The notes: a model not told the origin generated them from the sequence alone. A stretch of DNA of 64,000 nt from Verrucomicrobiia bacterium DG1235 (GCA_000155695.1 DS990592.1:5450227-5514226); one strand, 5' to 3'; positions 34,687 through 44,590 are shown, numbered from the stretch's first letter. Program-made: numbers and translations.

Positions 34687-35121
34687 TCAATCTTTGGCAA
34701 AAGTGGCGGCGAGGCCTTTGCGATTTTTCAAGAGATCTTGAAGCGTATGCTGATCGAGTTCTGCGTAGAAGGCTTTCTCCGCCTTTTTAAGCACGCTCTT
34801 GAGAGTGCAGTTTTTTGTGATGCAGCAGCGGTTGTTTTCTGGGTCGAAACACTCGACCAGTGGCGTGTGGCCTTCTGTGCTGCGGACTACGGTGCCAATG
34901 TTGATCTCGTGTGGCTGTTTTGCCAGGCGTATGCCTCCGCCTTTTCCGCGAGTGGCGGCGACTATTCCATTTTGGGAGAGGTGCGCGGAAATCTTTACCA
35001 AGTGATTTTTTGAAATGGAGTAGGCGTCGGCGATTTCGGTCAGGGAGACGAGACGTTCTTCATTCAGTCCGAGGTATAGGAGCATCCGAAGGCTATAGTC
35101 TGTGAATTTCGTAAGCTCCAT
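34687..35121 (-). CDS. nsrR: Rrf2-family NsrR-like repressor
   Basis: A 144-residue Rrf2 winged-helix regulator. The start MELTKFTDYSLRMLLYLGL and the block SKNHLVKISAHLSQNG, RGKGGGIRLA match NsrR closely. The [Fe-S] ligand region has cysteines as CFDP, CCIT and NCTLK, comparable to the three conserved cysteines of NsrR. NsrR loses DNA binding when NO attacks its cluster. Its placement ahead of a globin and haem proteins supports a nitrosative-stress regulon. IscR is less likely, because the DNA-binding and cluster regions fit NsrR better. Confidence 0.82.
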   Translation of the reverse strand: MELTKFTDYSLRMLLYLGLNEERLVSLTEIADAYSISKNHLVKISAHLSQNGIVAATRGKGGGIRLAKQPHEINIGTVVRSTEGHTPLVECFDPENNRCCITKNCTLKSVLKKAEKAFYAELDQHTLQDLLKNRKGLAATFAKD

Positions 35122-35155
35122 TTGGCGGGGGTTGAAATCAGCGGGGAGCGTTTTG

Positions 35156-35911
35156 TTAAAGGCGAGCGGGGAGTCCAGCGGCGGCGAGGTGTTCTTTGGC
35201 TTCCTTTATAGTGTAGGTGCCGAAGTGGAAGATGGAGGCGGCGAGCACGGCGGAGGCTTTGCCTTTTTCGAGGACATCGACGAGGTGGTCGAGGTTGCCG
35301 GCTCCACCGGAGGCGATGACGGGGACTTCGACGGATTCGGAAATGCGGCGGGTGAGTTCGCAATCATAGCCGGCGAGGGTGCCGTCGGCGTCCATGGAGG
35401 TGAGGAGTATTTCGCCGGCGCCGAGCGAGACGGCTTTTTTCGCCCATTCGATGGCGTCGAGGGGAGTGGGGTTGCGTCCCCCGTGGGTGTAGACGCGCCA
35501 GGAGTCGCCGTCGCGCTTGGCGTCGATGGCGAGGACGATGCACTGGTTGCCGAATTTTCTGGCGGACTGGAAGATGAGGTCCGGATTGTTGATGGCGGCG
35601 GTGTTGAGGGAGACTTTGTCGGCTCCGGAGTGAAGCATCTTAGTGATGTCGTCGACGGTGCGGAGTCCGCCGCCGACGGTGAGGGGCATGAAGCACTCGG
35701 ATGCGGTGCGTTCGACGACGTCGCGCATGATGCCGCGCTCGTCGGAGGAAGCGGTGATGTCGAGGAAGACGAGTTCGTCGGCTCCTTGCTGGTCGTAGGC
35801 TTTGGCGGATTCGACGGGGTCGCCCGCGTCGCGGAGCTCTTTGAACTTAACGCCTTTGACGACGCGGCCGGCGTGGACGTCGAGACAGGGAATGATGCGT
35901 TTGGCTAGCAC
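35156..35911 (-). CDS. hisF: Imidazole glycerol phosphate synthase cyclase subunit
   Basis: A 251-residue (beta/alpha)8 barrel making IGP and AICAR in histidine synthesis with HisH. The catalytic acids are in [16 protein letters not shown] (first) and [10 protein letters not shown] (second), with the phosphate-binding [13 protein letters not shown] and [12 protein letters not shown]. The length is standard. No other his gene is adjacent, so the pathway is scattered. The nsrR-like gene begins 34 bp downstream on the same strand. Confidence 0.95.
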   Translation of the reverse strand: MLAKRIIPCLDVHAGRVVKGVKFKELRDAGDPVESAKAYDQQGADELVFLDITASSDERGIMRDVVERTASECFMPLTVGGGLRTVDDITKMLHSGADKVSLNTAAINNPDLIFQSARKFGNQCIVLAIDAKRDGDSWRVYTHGGRNPTPLDAIEWAKKAVSLGAGEILLTSMDADGTLAGYDCELTRRISESVEVPVIASGGAGNLDHLVDVLEKGKASAVLAASIFHFGTYTIKEAKEHLAAAGLPARL

Positions 35912-35970
35912 GGTGGTGGAAGAGTGAGTGGTGAGTGGTGAAGAGTGAAAGGATCGTCGAGTGGGACAAT

Positions 35971-36005
35971 AAAAAAAGGGCGGCTCCGAATTGGAGCCGC
36001 CCTTT
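35971..36005 (-). terminator. Rho-independent terminator of the 588-aa gene
   Basis: AAAGGGCGGCTCC (35975-35987) pairs perfectly with GGAGCCGCCCTTT (35993-36005) across a 5-nt loop. The A7 run at 35971-35977 is a U-run on minus-strand RNA, so it ends the gene 36023-37789. Confidence 0.9.
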
Positions 36006-36022
36006 GGAAAAGTGCCTTTCGT

Positions 36023-37789
36023 TTACTCGGCTTCGCCGACCGCGATGATATCGGGATCGAAGGAGGCCGCGAAGCGGTAGGTTTGACCAGGACGCATGAT
36101 AAGCGGGTGGTCGCGCTCGAGGATTTGAAGGTAGTGCAGGTTGCCGTAGTTGGAGCGGTAGGAGCGGTCGTTGGTGACGACTTCAGTCTCTTTCCAGGTG
36201 CCTTGGAAGTCATCCTTCTGGATGGCGCAACGCAGGCCTTCGGCTCCTAGCATTGGCGAGGAGTCCACGCGGTAGCGCGAGTGCGGCGCCGCAATGGCGA
36301 GGACGTAGCGGAAGCGGTCCAGGGTGACCTGGTTCTTCACGGCGTAGATGAACTCGCAGGAGATCTTGTTGCCGGCGAAGGTCCAGTTGACCTTGACGGT
36401 TCCGAGTCCTGGAACGATCTGCTCTTGGGTGTTGATCCACTCTGGCTGCTCGTAGCGGAAGTAGAAGGAGCGCTTGAAGCCGAGGCCGGTAGTGCACTTC
36501 TTTCCGTAGTAGGAGGGAACGAATACGTTATCCCCTACGGTGAGCTCTGGAATCATGACGGGCAGGTACTGGCTGTTTGGCCAATCGAATACGCCGGGAG
36601 AGTGAGGGAAGGCTTGGCAGTCTGCGCCGGGGTGTCCGTTGTTGGACATGAGGGGCATTTGCAGCTGGAGGCCGGACTCTACGTTGCGGTAGAGCAGGAG
36701 GCCTTGCTCCTTCTTGTTGGACTTATCGAAGATGACGAAGCGGCAGCCAGACTTGAAGGGTGCCGGAGGCGTGGCTGGCGGAGCGTCGATCTGCTTGGAG
36801 AGACGAGCCCACTGGGAGAGGTAGCGAGCGCCGTCGAAGTTGGCCATACGGGTGGTATGGTTCGGGAAGGCGGTGCGCTCTTCGTCCCGTACGACGAGGT
36901 AGCCGTGCTCCTGGTCGAGGTAGGTGACGTAGAAGAAGTAGAAGAGGCGACGCAGCAGGTCGAAGTATTGCGGGCGCTTGTCGTCGGGGACCCATCCGTC
37001 GCGGAATCCTTGGAGAAGGAGGGAGATGAGGTGCATCTGGCCGTAAGCTCCTGCGTTTTCAGAGCAGGTCCAGCCGAGGCCGTCTTCGCGGACCATGTCC
37101 GGAAGCAGCTTGATGTACTTTTCCGCGAAGGTGCGGAGGGATGGGAGCTTGCGTTCGCGAAGCCCCGGGTTGCTGTGCAGCTGCAGGGCTTGGCGAGTGA
37201 AGACGAAAGCCATGACTCCGTGGAGGGAGAATGCTCCTCCGATGCCTTCTTCGGATACGTCGTCGAAGTAGCCGTTTGAGCTGGTTTCTTCGATGCGGGA
37301 GAGGAAGCGCTCGATGAGGCGTCCTGTTTCGTCCTTTTTCGAGAGTCCGAGCGAGAAGCGGCAGACAGCCTTGGCGACATTGAACGACTGCCAGTGGTTG
37401 TTGTAGTCGCTGCGGTTGAGCAGGAGGCGGTCGAGGTTTTCGCGTGTCTCGTCTACGAGGCGCTCCCAGACGGGATTGCGTTCCTTGGACGGGCCGAAGG
37501 AGAGTAGGGCGAGGGCGGCGTATGCGAGTCCGTTCTCCTGAGGAGGGTCACGGAAGGCCTGCGCTGTGATGCAGCGGGCCGCGAGGTCGATGAGATCCTT
37601 GCCGTCAAGCTCGGTTTCTCCGGTGGCGCGGTAGAATTCGCCAATAGCGAGCGCGGCATGGCCGGACTCGTCTAAGCGCGAATCTTCACCTTCGACGGGT
37701 GTGATGGTTCCATCGGGATTGATGGAATCCAAATTGTGGCTGAGCATGGAGCGAGCCATGTCGAGGCACTGTTCGGAGAAGCTATCCAT
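36023..37789 (-). CDS. Large protein of unknown function
   Basis: A 588-residue soluble protein with no signal peptide. The first ~350 residues are helix-rich, with recurrent aromatic and acidic stretches (LDESGHAALAIGEFY, GGAFSLHGVMAFVF, RLFYFFYVTYLDQEHGY), which suggests an alpha/alpha-barrel. The C-terminal ~230 residues look beta-rich. This two-part plan is seen in some polysaccharide lyases and hydrolases, but I see no diagnostic motif and do not assign an enzyme. It is a single-gene unit with its own strong terminator. Confidence 0.65.
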   Translation of the reverse strand: MDSFSEQCLDMARSMLSHNLDSINPDGTITPVEGEDSRLDESGHAALAIGEFYRATGETELDGKDLIDLAARCITAQAFRDPPQENGLAYAALALLSFGPSKERNPVWERLVDETRENLDRLLLNRSDYNNHWQSFNVAKAVCRFSLGLSKKDETGRLIERFLSRIEETSSNGYFDDVSEEGIGGAFSLHGVMAFVFTRQALQLHSNPGLRERKLPSLRTFAEKYIKLLPDMVREDGLGWTCSENAGAYGQMHLISLLLQGFRDGWVPDDKRPQYFDLLRRLFYFFYVTYLDQEHGYLVVRDEERTAFPNHTTRMANFDGARYLSQWARLSKQIDAPPATPPAPFKSGCRFVIFDKSNKKEQGLLLYRNVESGLQLQMPLMSNNGHPGADCQAFPHSPGVFDWPNSQYLPVMIPELTVGDNVFVPSYYGKKCTTGLGFKRSFYFRYEQPEWINTQEQIVPGLGTVKVNWTFAGNKISCEFIYAVKNQVTLDRFRYVLAIAAPHSRYRVDSSPMLGAEGLRCAIQKDDFQGTWKETEVVTNDRSYRSNYGNLHYLQILERDHPLIMRPGQTYRFAASFDPDIIAVGEAE

Positions 37790-37932
37790 TGAATATTTGA
37801 GAACTAGTGTGGCGCTCGCTTGTGTCCTGCGAGCAGAGGAAACGTTCTTTTTCTCGCGACTAGACGAGGCAGTTCAAGCGTTAAGCGCGTTTGGCGCAGC
37901 TTATTGTCGAAAGAACCGCCTTTTCGGGTCGC

Positions 37933-39063
37933 TTATCTACTAATTAGGTCGAGGAGGTCCTGGTTCGAGTCGGTTTTTGAAAGTCGAGTGATCATGGTCT
38001 CGGCAGCTTCCTCTGGCTTCTGCTGCACGAGGGCGCGGCGGAAGAAGTGGATGGCTTCGAGTTTTTCTTCCGGAATGAGCAATTCTTCGCGGCGAGTGCC
38101 GGAAGTGGCGATGTTCATTGCCGGGTAGATTCGCATGTCGGCGATTTTTCGGTCGAGCACCATCTCCATGTTGCCCGTGCCTTTGAATTCCTGAAAAATG
38201 AGTTCGTCCATGCGGCTGCCGGTCTCGATGAGAGCGGAGGCGACGATGGTAAGGCTGCCAGCTTCTTCGGTATTGCGAGCGGCGGCGAATATCTGGCGTG
38301 GTTTTTCGAGGGCTCGGATGTCGAGGCCGCCCGACATGGTGCGTTTTCCTTTGCTCGCAGCGTTGTGGGCGCGGGCGAGTCGAGTGATGGAGTCCATGAG
38401 GATGACGACGTCCTTGCCGGTTTCGACGAGGTTTTTGGCTCGCTCTATGCAGAGGTCGGCGACGCGAAGGTGGCTTTCGAGCTGTTCGTCGTTGGAGGAG
38501 GCCCAGACTTCGGCATCTATGTTGCGGCGAAAGTCGGTGACTTCCTCGGGGCGTTCGTCGACGAGAAGCACCATGAGGTGTATCTCGGGGTGGTTGGCGT
38601 TGATTCCTTGGGCGATGTGGGTGAGGAGAGTGGTCTTGCCGGTACGGGGCGGGGCGACGATGAGGCCGCGGGTTCCTTTGCCGATCGGGCAGAAGAGGTC
38701 CATGCAACGGGTGGTCATGAGCTTCTGCGTCGTCTCGAGGCGGATGTGCTCTTCCGGCGTGATGGTCGTGAGCTGCGTGAAAGGCATGAATTTGCGGCGT
38801 TCTTCTACGCTGACGCCGTCCACTTTCTCGATGAAACGAACTTTCGGATTTTGAAAGCGAGGATCGGCGGTCGCCTGGGCGACGATATGGCTGCCGGAGC
38901 GAAGCTTAAAGCGTCGGATGAGCTCTTTCGGGACGAATGGGTCCGTCGGGCGCTGGCGACCGTTTTTGCTCAAGTCCAGTAGTTGGCCGGTCTTCTTTTT
39001 GCTGACCTCGAGGACTCCCTCGACGGTGATGGTTTGTTCTGATTGCTCGTTTTCGTTGTCCAT
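37933..39063 (-). CDS. rho: Transcription termination factor Rho
   Basis: A 376-residue RecA-like RNA translocase that ends transcription. Walker A is VAPPRTGKTTLL (about Lys143), Walker B is DVVILMDSITRLARA, and the signature blocks are SGGLDIRALEKPRQIFAAAR and EFKGTGNMEMVLDRK. The protein begins almost directly with the RNA-binding cold-shock domain and lacks the usual N-terminal helix bundle, so it is shorter than E. coli Rho (419 aa). The canonical RNP-1 GFGFLR is replaced by TGQLLDLS, so primary-site RNA binding may differ. It is monocistronic. Confidence 0.93.
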   Translation of the reverse strand: MDNENEQSEQTITVEGVLEVSKKKTGQLLDLSKNGRQRPTDPFVPKELIRRFKLRSGSHIVAQATADPRFQNPKVRFIEKVDGVSVEERRKFMPFTQLTTITPEEHIRLETTQKLMTTRCMDLFCPIGKGTRGLIVAPPRTGKTTLLTHIAQGINANHPEIHLMVLLVDERPEEVTDFRRNIDAEVWASSNDEQLESHLRVADLCIERAKNLVETGKDVVILMDSITRLARAHNAASKGKRTMSGGLDIRALEKPRQIFAAARNTEEAGSLTIVASALIETGSRMDELIFQEFKGTGNMEMVLDRKIADMRIYPAMNIATSGTRREELLIPEEKLEAIHFFRRALVQQKPEEAAETMITRLSKTDSNQDLLDLISR

Positions 39064-39204
39064 AACGAACCGAAATTAATGCGGCGGATTTGTGAAAGTA
39101 ATGAGTGTGTGTGAATAATTCGAATACGGTGGCGATCTGGGGGTTAAAGCCGGCGGTCCGATTCGAAAAAGTTAGAGGAGAGTGATTTAAGCGCCTTCCA
39201 AAGC

Positions 39205-39234
39205 TTGACCGAACTCGTTCGCGAGGAACATTAT
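39205..39234 (+). promoter_or_regulatory. Possible acs promoter
   Basis: TTGACC (39205-39210) and CATTAT (39229-39234) lie 18 bp apart, upstream of acs. The -10 match is only 4 of 6, so this is a weak sigma-70-like candidate. Confidence 0.3.
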
Positions 39235-39280
39235 CGAGTCTGTTTTAATCCCCTAACCCCCAACAAAGAGGACTACGAGA

Positions 39281-41230
39281 GTGCCAGACAAGAACACTTC
39301 AGTTGCGAAGATGGGCGAAAAGATTTCGCCGTCACCCGAATTCAAAAAGCAGGCTACCGTTAGTAGTATGGCCGAATATAAGCGGCTTTACACGGAGTCC
39401 GTTTCTAACCCGGAAAAGTTTTGGAATGCGCAAGCGAAGGAATTGCTTCAGTGGCGTAAGCCTTGGAAGAAAACGCTTGAGTGGAAAGAACCCCAAGCCA
39501 AATGGTTCGTAGGAGGCAAGCTAAATGTTTGCGAGAATTGCGTCGACCGTCATCTTGGAACGCCTCGCGAGAACAAGGCGGCCCTTATTTTCGAGGGTGA
39601 GACGGGTGATCAGCGCACGCTCACCTACAAGCAATTGCATGTAGAAGTCTGTAAATTCGCCAATGTCTTGGAAGGTCTTGGTCTGAAGAAGGGCGATCGT
39701 GTCGCGATCTACATGCCGATGGTTTGCGAAGCGGTGGTGGCGATGCTGTCGTGCGCGCGTATCGGAGTGGTGCACACTGTGATTTTTGGCGGATTCAGTG
39801 CCGAATCGATTAAGGATCGTGTGAATGATTGTCAGGCGAAGGTCGTGATAACGGCTGATGGCGGTTGGCGCCGAGGCTCTGTTGTAGAACTAAAAAAGAG
39901 CGTCAATGAAGCCGTAAAGGGTTGTCCATCAGTTGATTCAGTCGTGGTAGTGAAGCGAATTGGAAATCGTGTATCCATGAAATCGGGACGCGATGTCTGG
40001 TATCACGACCAGATGGCGACTGCTAGCCATAAGCATACGGCAAAGGCGTTCGACTCTGAAACTCCACTATTCATTCTTTATACGAGTGGAAGCACCGGTA
40101 AGCCCAAAGGGGTGTTGCACACGAGTGGGGGCTATCTTCTCGGTACGACGATCAGCGCGAAGTATGTTTTCGATCTCAAGGAATCGGATACCTACTGGTG
40201 TACCGCGGATATTGGATGGATTACCGGGCACAGCTATGTGACTTATGGAATTCTTAGCAATGGGGCGACGAATCTCATTTACGAGGGAGCTCCAAATTTT
40301 CCAGATTTGGATCGATTCTGGGATATCGTGGAACGGCATCGCGTTTCTATTTTCTACACGGCTCCGACGGCGATACGCGCTTTCATGAAATGGGGCGATC
40401 AGCACATCAAGAAGCATGATTTGAGTTCGCTGCGCTTGCTTGGAACCGTTGGAGAGCCGATTAATCCGGAAGCTTGGAGATGGTATCATAAGACAATTGG
40501 TGGGGGACGTTGCCCAATCATTGACACCTGGTGGCAGACGGAAACAGGCGGCATTATGATAACGACCTTGCCCGGCGCTGTGTATTCAAAACCTGGATCT
40601 GCGGGGCTGCCATTTTTCGGAGTGGTGCCAAAGGTGTTCGACGACGATGGAAAGGAAGTCAAAAAGGGCGAGAACGGCAAGCTGGTGCTCACGCAGCCTT
40701 GGCCGTCTATGCTTCGCACTCTTTACGGAGATAGTCAGCGCTTCAAGGATACGTACTGGAGCGAGTACAAGGGAGTCTATTTCTGTGGCGATGGTTGCAA
40801 GCAAGACAAGGATGGCTATTTTTGGATCGTTGGTCGGATCGACGATGTATTGAATGTTTCAGGACATCGCCTGGGAACCGCTGAGGTAGAGAGCGCTTTG
40901 GTAAGCCATCACTCCGTAGCTGAGGCGGCAGTTGTCGGTCGTCCGCATGATCTCAAGGGAAGCGCCGTTGTCTGTTTCGTGACGGTGAAAGAAGGGATTA
41001 AGACGACTGAAGAGCTTCGTAAGCAGCTGCGTGAACATGTGGGAAAAGAAATTGGAGCGATAGCCAAACCGGATGAAATTCGCTTCGCTTCCGCTCTTCC
41101 GAAAACACGTAGCGGAAAGATTATGCGTCGTCTTTTGAAGGACATTGCGGCTGGTAAGGAGATCAAGGGAGACACCACGACTCTTGAAGACATAGGGGTT
41201 GTTAAACAGCTGCAGGCTCAGGGGGCCTGA
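39281..41230 (+). CDS. acs: Acetyl-CoA synthetase
   Basis: A 649-residue AMP-forming acetyl-CoA ligase converting acetate, ATP and CoA to acetyl-CoA. The P-loop-like block is [19 protein letters not shown], the A5 motif is [10 protein letters not shown], and the acetylatable lysine lies in [14 protein letters not shown]. The GTG start at 39281 is preceded by AAAGAGGA. It is single and followed by a strong terminator. All conserved blocks are intact, including [16 protein letters not shown]. Confidence 0.96.
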   Translation: MPDKNTSVAKMGEKISPSPEFKKQATVSSMAEYKRLYTESVSNPEKFWNAQAKELLQWRKPWKKTLEWKEPQAKWFVGGKLNVCENCVDRHLGTPRENKAALIFEGETGDQRTLTYKQLHVEVCKFANVLEGLGLKKGDRVAIYMPMVCEAVVAMLSCARIGVVHTVIFGGFSAESIKDRVNDCQAKVVITADGGWRRGSVVELKKSVNEAVKGCPSVDSVVVVKRIGNRVSMKSGRDVWYHDQMATASHKHTAKAFDSETPLFILYTSGSTGKPKGVLHTSGGYLLGTTISAKYVFDLKESDTYWCTADIGWITGHSYVTYGILSNGATNLIYEGAPNFPDLDRFWDIVERHRVSIFYTAPTAIRAFMKWGDQHIKKHDLSSLRLLGTVGEPINPEAWRWYHKTIGGGRCPIIDTWWQTETGGIMITTLPGAVYSKPGSAGLPFFGVVPKVFDDDGKEVKKGENGKLVLTQPWPSMLRTLYGDSQRFKDTYWSEYKGVYFCGDGCKQDKDGYFWIVGRIDDVLNVSGHRLGTAEVESALVSHHSVAEAAVVGRPHDLKGSAVVCFVTVKEGIKTTEELRKQLREHVGKEIGAIAKPDEIRFASALPKTRSGKIMRRLLKDIAAGKEIKGDTTTLEDIGVVKQLQAQGA

Positions 41231-41251
41231 ATGGATCGCTAATTTACGCGG

Positions 41252-41288
41252 AAGGCCGAAGCCCTACTACGGGCTTCGGCCTTTTTTT
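41252..41288 (+). terminator. Rho-independent terminator after acs
   Basis: AAGGCCGAAGCCC (41252-41264) pairs with GGGCTTCGGCCTT (41271-41283) across a 6-nt loop, and T7 ends at 41288. Confidence 0.92.
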
Positions 41289-41306
41289 GGTTTTATGATT
41301 GTGTTT

Positions 41307-42377
41307 CTACCAAACTCCGGTTTCGCCGGATTTTAGGTTTTTCGAGAACGCCACCAGAAGTTGGATACAGTGTTCGACGTCTTCGAGATCGACGAGTTCG
41401 CTGGGTGTGTGCATGTAGCGCAGTGGGAGACTGATGAGACCTGTCGCGACGCCGGGACCGGCGACTTGGATGGCGCGGGCGTCGGTGCCGGTCGGGCGCG
41501 GATCGCCTTCGAGTTGGTAGGGAATATTGTTGGATTCCGCGGCGTCTATGAGTTTTTGGAAGACGATAGGATTGATGTTTGGACCGCGGGTGATGATGGG
41601 GCCGCCTCCGAGCTTGATGTCGCCGAATTTGCGTTTGTCGCAATCGGGATGGTCGGTTGCGTGGCCGACGTCGACGGCTACGGCGAAGGTGGGCTTGGCT
41701 CCGTAGGTGGAAATCATGGCTCCGCGCACGCCGACTTCTTCCTGGGCGTTGCCGACGGAGATGACTTTGGCTTGGAGCTTGTCCTTTTCCTCAGAAAGGC
41801 GACGGAGGGTTTCGCCGACGATGTAGGAGCCGCCTTTGTTGTCGAAGGCTCGGGCGGTGGCTACGCTTCCGTTGAGGAGCGTGAACTCGTGGTCGTAGGT
41901 GGCGACGTCGCCGACTTGCACGCGGGATTCGGCGTCGGCTTTGTCTTTAGCGGCGATATCGATCCACATCTCGTGGATTTGCGGGACTTTTTCGCGGTCT
42001 TTGGCGTCCATGAGATGGACGGCTCGTTTGCCGGTAACGCCGTTGACGATGCCGTTTTTGGTTTGGATGAGGACGCGGCGTCCGGAGATGACGATGCGAT
42101 CGTGACCTCCTAGGGTGCTGAAATAGAGAAAGCCGTTGTCGTCGATGTAGTTGATTTGCAGGCCAAGTTCGTCGAGGTGTCCGGCGAAGAGTACGGAGGT
42201 TTCGGCGTTCGGGTTGATGATTCCAATGCGGTTTCCGATGGTGTCTTTTTGGTATTCGTCGGAGAAGGGCTCGACGTATTTGTCGAATACGGCTTGAGCT
42301 TGATGCTCGGCTCCGGAGGGGCTTTTAGCTTCGAGGAGCTCTAGTAGAAAGTCGGGTGCTTGTTTTTTAGATGACAT
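41307..42377 (-). CDS. M42-family aminopeptidase
   Basis: A 356-residue binuclear metallopeptidase of the M42 (glutamyl aminopeptidase / TET) family. The metal ligands are visible: His in FAGHLDELG, the bridging Asp in RAFDNKGG, the catalytic Glu pair in NAQEEVGVRG, Asp in VAVDVGHATD and His in RYMHTPSELV. It is a cytoplasmic peptide-degrading enzyme. Some relatives were annotated as endoglucanases in error. It converges on acs and stands alone, with the short-chain dehydrogenase 47 bp upstream. Confidence 0.9.
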   Translation of the reverse strand: MSSKKQAPDFLLELLEAKSPSGAEHQAQAVFDKYVEPFSDEYQKDTIGNRIGIINPNAETSVLFAGHLDELGLQINYIDDNGFLYFSTLGGHDRIVISGRRVLIQTKNGIVNGVTGKRAVHLMDAKDREKVPQIHEMWIDIAAKDKADAESRVQVGDVATYDHEFTLLNGSVATARAFDNKGGSYIVGETLRRLSEEKDKLQAKVISVGNAQEEVGVRGAMISTYGAKPTFAVAVDVGHATDHPDCDKRKFGDIKLGGGPIITRGPNINPIVFQKLIDAAESNNIPYQLEGDPRPTGTDARAIQVAGPGVATGLISLPLRYMHTPSELVDLEDVEHCIQLLVAFSKNLKSGETGVW

Positions 42378-42424
42378 AAAGTGTTTGATGTGAATGGCTG
42401 AGGCGGGAGCAAGTGAAAGGCGGC

Positions 42425-43156
42425 CTAGTAGTTGGCGAGTGAGTAGGTTTTACCGTTTTCTAAAGAAGCCGCGTTGGAAAGGAGATCGCGAATCTTTGCC
42501 GCAACTGTATCCGGAGTCGGAATACGTCCTTCTTCTTTCATCTTTATAAATCGTTCGACTTCGGGAAAGGACTCAGGAGTGGTTTGACGGATCTGCTCTT
42601 GCATGGAGGTTTCCATGACGCCGGGGTTTATATTGACGAAGGTGGTCGGGTGCTGGGCGTTTTCTTGTTCTCGGGCGATTGAGCGGACCAGTTGCTCCTG
42701 TCCGGCTTTAGAGGCGCAGTAGAGGGACCAGCTTGCTTTGGCTCGATCGGGGAGGGCGGCGCCAGATGAGATTTGGACGAATGTTTTGGGGACGGGGATT
42801 TGTTCGACGCGTCTGAGGAACGCTGAAGCGGCGAGAGCGGAGCCGGTAAGGTTTGCGGCGATGGTTTCCTCGATGTCGTAGGAATCTAGGTTTTGGGCTT
42901 TGGCTAGGATTCCGAGGCGCCCGGCGTTCGCTATGAAGGTGATGGATTCGGAGTCTTCGAGCGGTAATGCTGCGAGGGCGGACTCGAAGATGCTGGCGGC
43001 GAGCTGGGGCTTGGTGAAGTCGCAGCTGTGAAACGTTCCGGTGAAGTCGCCTTGAGTTCGACCGAAGCCAATGAGGCGCGTATCTTCGTCTGCTAGCGTT
43101 TTAGCAAGGGCTTGTCCCAGGCCTTTGGATACGCCTGTAATGATTATTGTACGCAT
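42425..43156 (-). CDS. Short-chain dehydrogenase/reductase
   Basis: A 243-residue classical SDR. The cofactor motif is ITGVSKGLGQALA (TGxxxGxG), the NAG block is FIANAGRLG, and the catalytic Ser and Tyr-x-x-x-Lys lie in QISSGAALP and SLYCASKAGQ. FGRT after beta-2 hints at NADP use. Sequence style resembles sepiapterin- or benzil-reductase-like SDRs, but the substrate is unknown. It is 26 bp downstream of the disulfide oxidoreductase. Confidence 0.85.
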   Translation of the reverse strand: MRTIIITGVSKGLGQALAKTLADEDTRLIGFGRTQGDFTGTFHSCDFTKPQLAASIFESALAALPLEDSESITFIANAGRLGILAKAQNLDSYDIEETIAANLTGSALAASAFLRRVEQIPVPKTFVQISSGAALPDRAKASWSLYCASKAGQEQLVRSIAREQENAQHPTTFVNINPGVMETSMQEQIRQTTPESFPEVERFIKMKEEGRIPTPDTVAAKIRDLLSNAASLENGKTYSLANY

Positions 43157-43182
43157 GCTTTTTTTGTTGTTGGCCGCGATTT

Positions 43183-44574
43183 TTATTCAAGTTCGTCTAC
43201 GATATCTTCTAGGGGATACGAGATGATTTCGGCGAGGGTGGGGTGGTACCAATGTGTTTTTAGAAGGTCGGCGGCCGTGAGGTTGTTTGAGACTGCGACC
43301 GATAGCGCGTGGATGAGTTCGCCTGCGTCTTTGGACACGATTTCGGCGCCAAGGATTCGTCCGGTCGGTTTTTCTCCGAAGAGGCGGACGAAGCCGTACT
43401 TGGCTTCCATGAGGATGGATTTTCCGTGGTCGTCGAATGGGTAGTCGGCAGCGATGTAGTCGATGCCCCGTTCGTCGAGGGTTTTCTGGGTGAGGCCCAC
43501 GCGAGCGACTTGGGGATCGGTGAAGACGACGTCGAGCATGTGGTCGTAGTTGATTGGGCCGAAGACGCTGCTCGGTTTGTCGAAGGCGTGTCGGGCGGCG
43601 TATTCGCCTTGGAGCACGGCGGTGTGTACGATTTCGAAGGGGCCACAGACGTCGCCCGCCGCGTAGATGTCGGGGTTGGTGGTGCGTTGGTGCTCGTCGG
43701 TCTGAATCTGGCCGTTTGGCTTGAGTTCTACGCCTGCGAGATCGAGTCCAAGGTTTGAAGTGTTGGGAGCGCGGCCGAGAGCGTTAACGAGGTAGGCGGC
43801 TGAGGCGGATTTTTCCTTTCCTTCGTGTGCGAAGTGGGCAGTGAAACCGGTGTCCGTTTTTTCGATACGGCTTAGCTTCGTGTCGGTATAGAGCGTGAGT
43901 CCTTCGTCGCGGAAGGCTTTTTCGACGGTTTCGGAAACGTCGGACGCTTGGTCTTTGAGGATGTGGGGGCTTCGCTGGATTTGGGTGACTTTTGATCCGA
44001 CGCGATTGAGGAATTGGGCGAGCTCGCAGGCGACGACTCCACCGCCGAGGACGATGACGGATTCGGGGAGGAAATCGAGGTCGAGGACTTGGTCGCTTGT
44101 CCAGATGTCGGAGTGGTCGAGTCCTGGTATTGAAGGAACGGATACGGAGGACCCTGTGCTGACGATGAATTTCTTGCCTTGAAGGCGAGTACCGTCGGCG
44201 AGCTCGATGGTGTTGCGGTCAACGAATTTGGCGAAGGAGCGGTAGAGGTCGTACTTGCCGCTGGTCATCGACTCGACGCGGTAGTCTGTGAATTCCTTGA
44301 TGGTGTCCAGCTTGCGTTGGTGGAGGGTTGGCATGTCCACCTTGGCACTCGGTATGTTTAGGCCGAATTTCTTGGCGTTCTGGGCGAGGTGAAGCACTTC
44401 GGCCGAGTAGATCAGGGTTTTGGATGGCATGCAGCCGCGGAGGATGCAGAGTCCGCCGAGCTCGCTGGCTCCGTCGATTACAGCGACGCTGTCAGAAAAT
44501 CCGCGGGCGACGCGGGCTGCGTTGAAGCCGCCGGAGCCGCCGCCGATGGCTATGAAATCGTACATTTTGGTCAT
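43183..44574 (-). CDS. Dihydrolipoamide-dehydrogenase-like oxidoreductase
   Basis: A 463-residue class I FAD/NAD(P) disulfide oxidoreductase. The FAD motif is FIAIGGGSGGFNAARVA, the redox pair is in GGLCILRGCMPSKTL (CX4C), and the second Rossmann motif is VILGGGVVACELAQF. The C-terminal KTHWYHPTLAEII carries the conserved His and Glu of the active-site dyad. It is not next to 2-oxoacid dehydrogenase genes, so it may be a mercuric- or glutathione-reductase-like relative rather than the E3 subunit. The SDR follows it on the same strand. Confidence 0.88.
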   Translation of the reverse strand: MTKMYDFIAIGGGSGGFNAARVARGFSDSVAVIDGASELGGLCILRGCMPSKTLIYSAEVLHLAQNAKKFGLNIPSAKVDMPTLHQRKLDTIKEFTDYRVESMTSGKYDLYRSFAKFVDRNTIELADGTRLQGKKFIVSTGSSVSVPSIPGLDHSDIWTSDQVLDLDFLPESVIVLGGGVVACELAQFLNRVGSKVTQIQRSPHILKDQASDVSETVEKAFRDEGLTLYTDTKLSRIEKTDTGFTAHFAHEGKEKSASAAYLVNALGRAPNTSNLGLDLAGVELKPNGQIQTDEHQRTTNPDIYAAGDVCGPFEIVHTAVLQGEYAARHAFDKPSSVFGPINYDHMLDVVFTDPQVARVGLTQKTLDERGIDYIAADYPFDDHGKSILMEAKYGFVRLFGEKPTGRILGAEIVSKDAGELIHALSVAVSNNLTAADLLKTHWYHPTLAEIISYPLEDIVDELE

Positions 44575-44590
44575 GGTTTTGGAAATTGGA

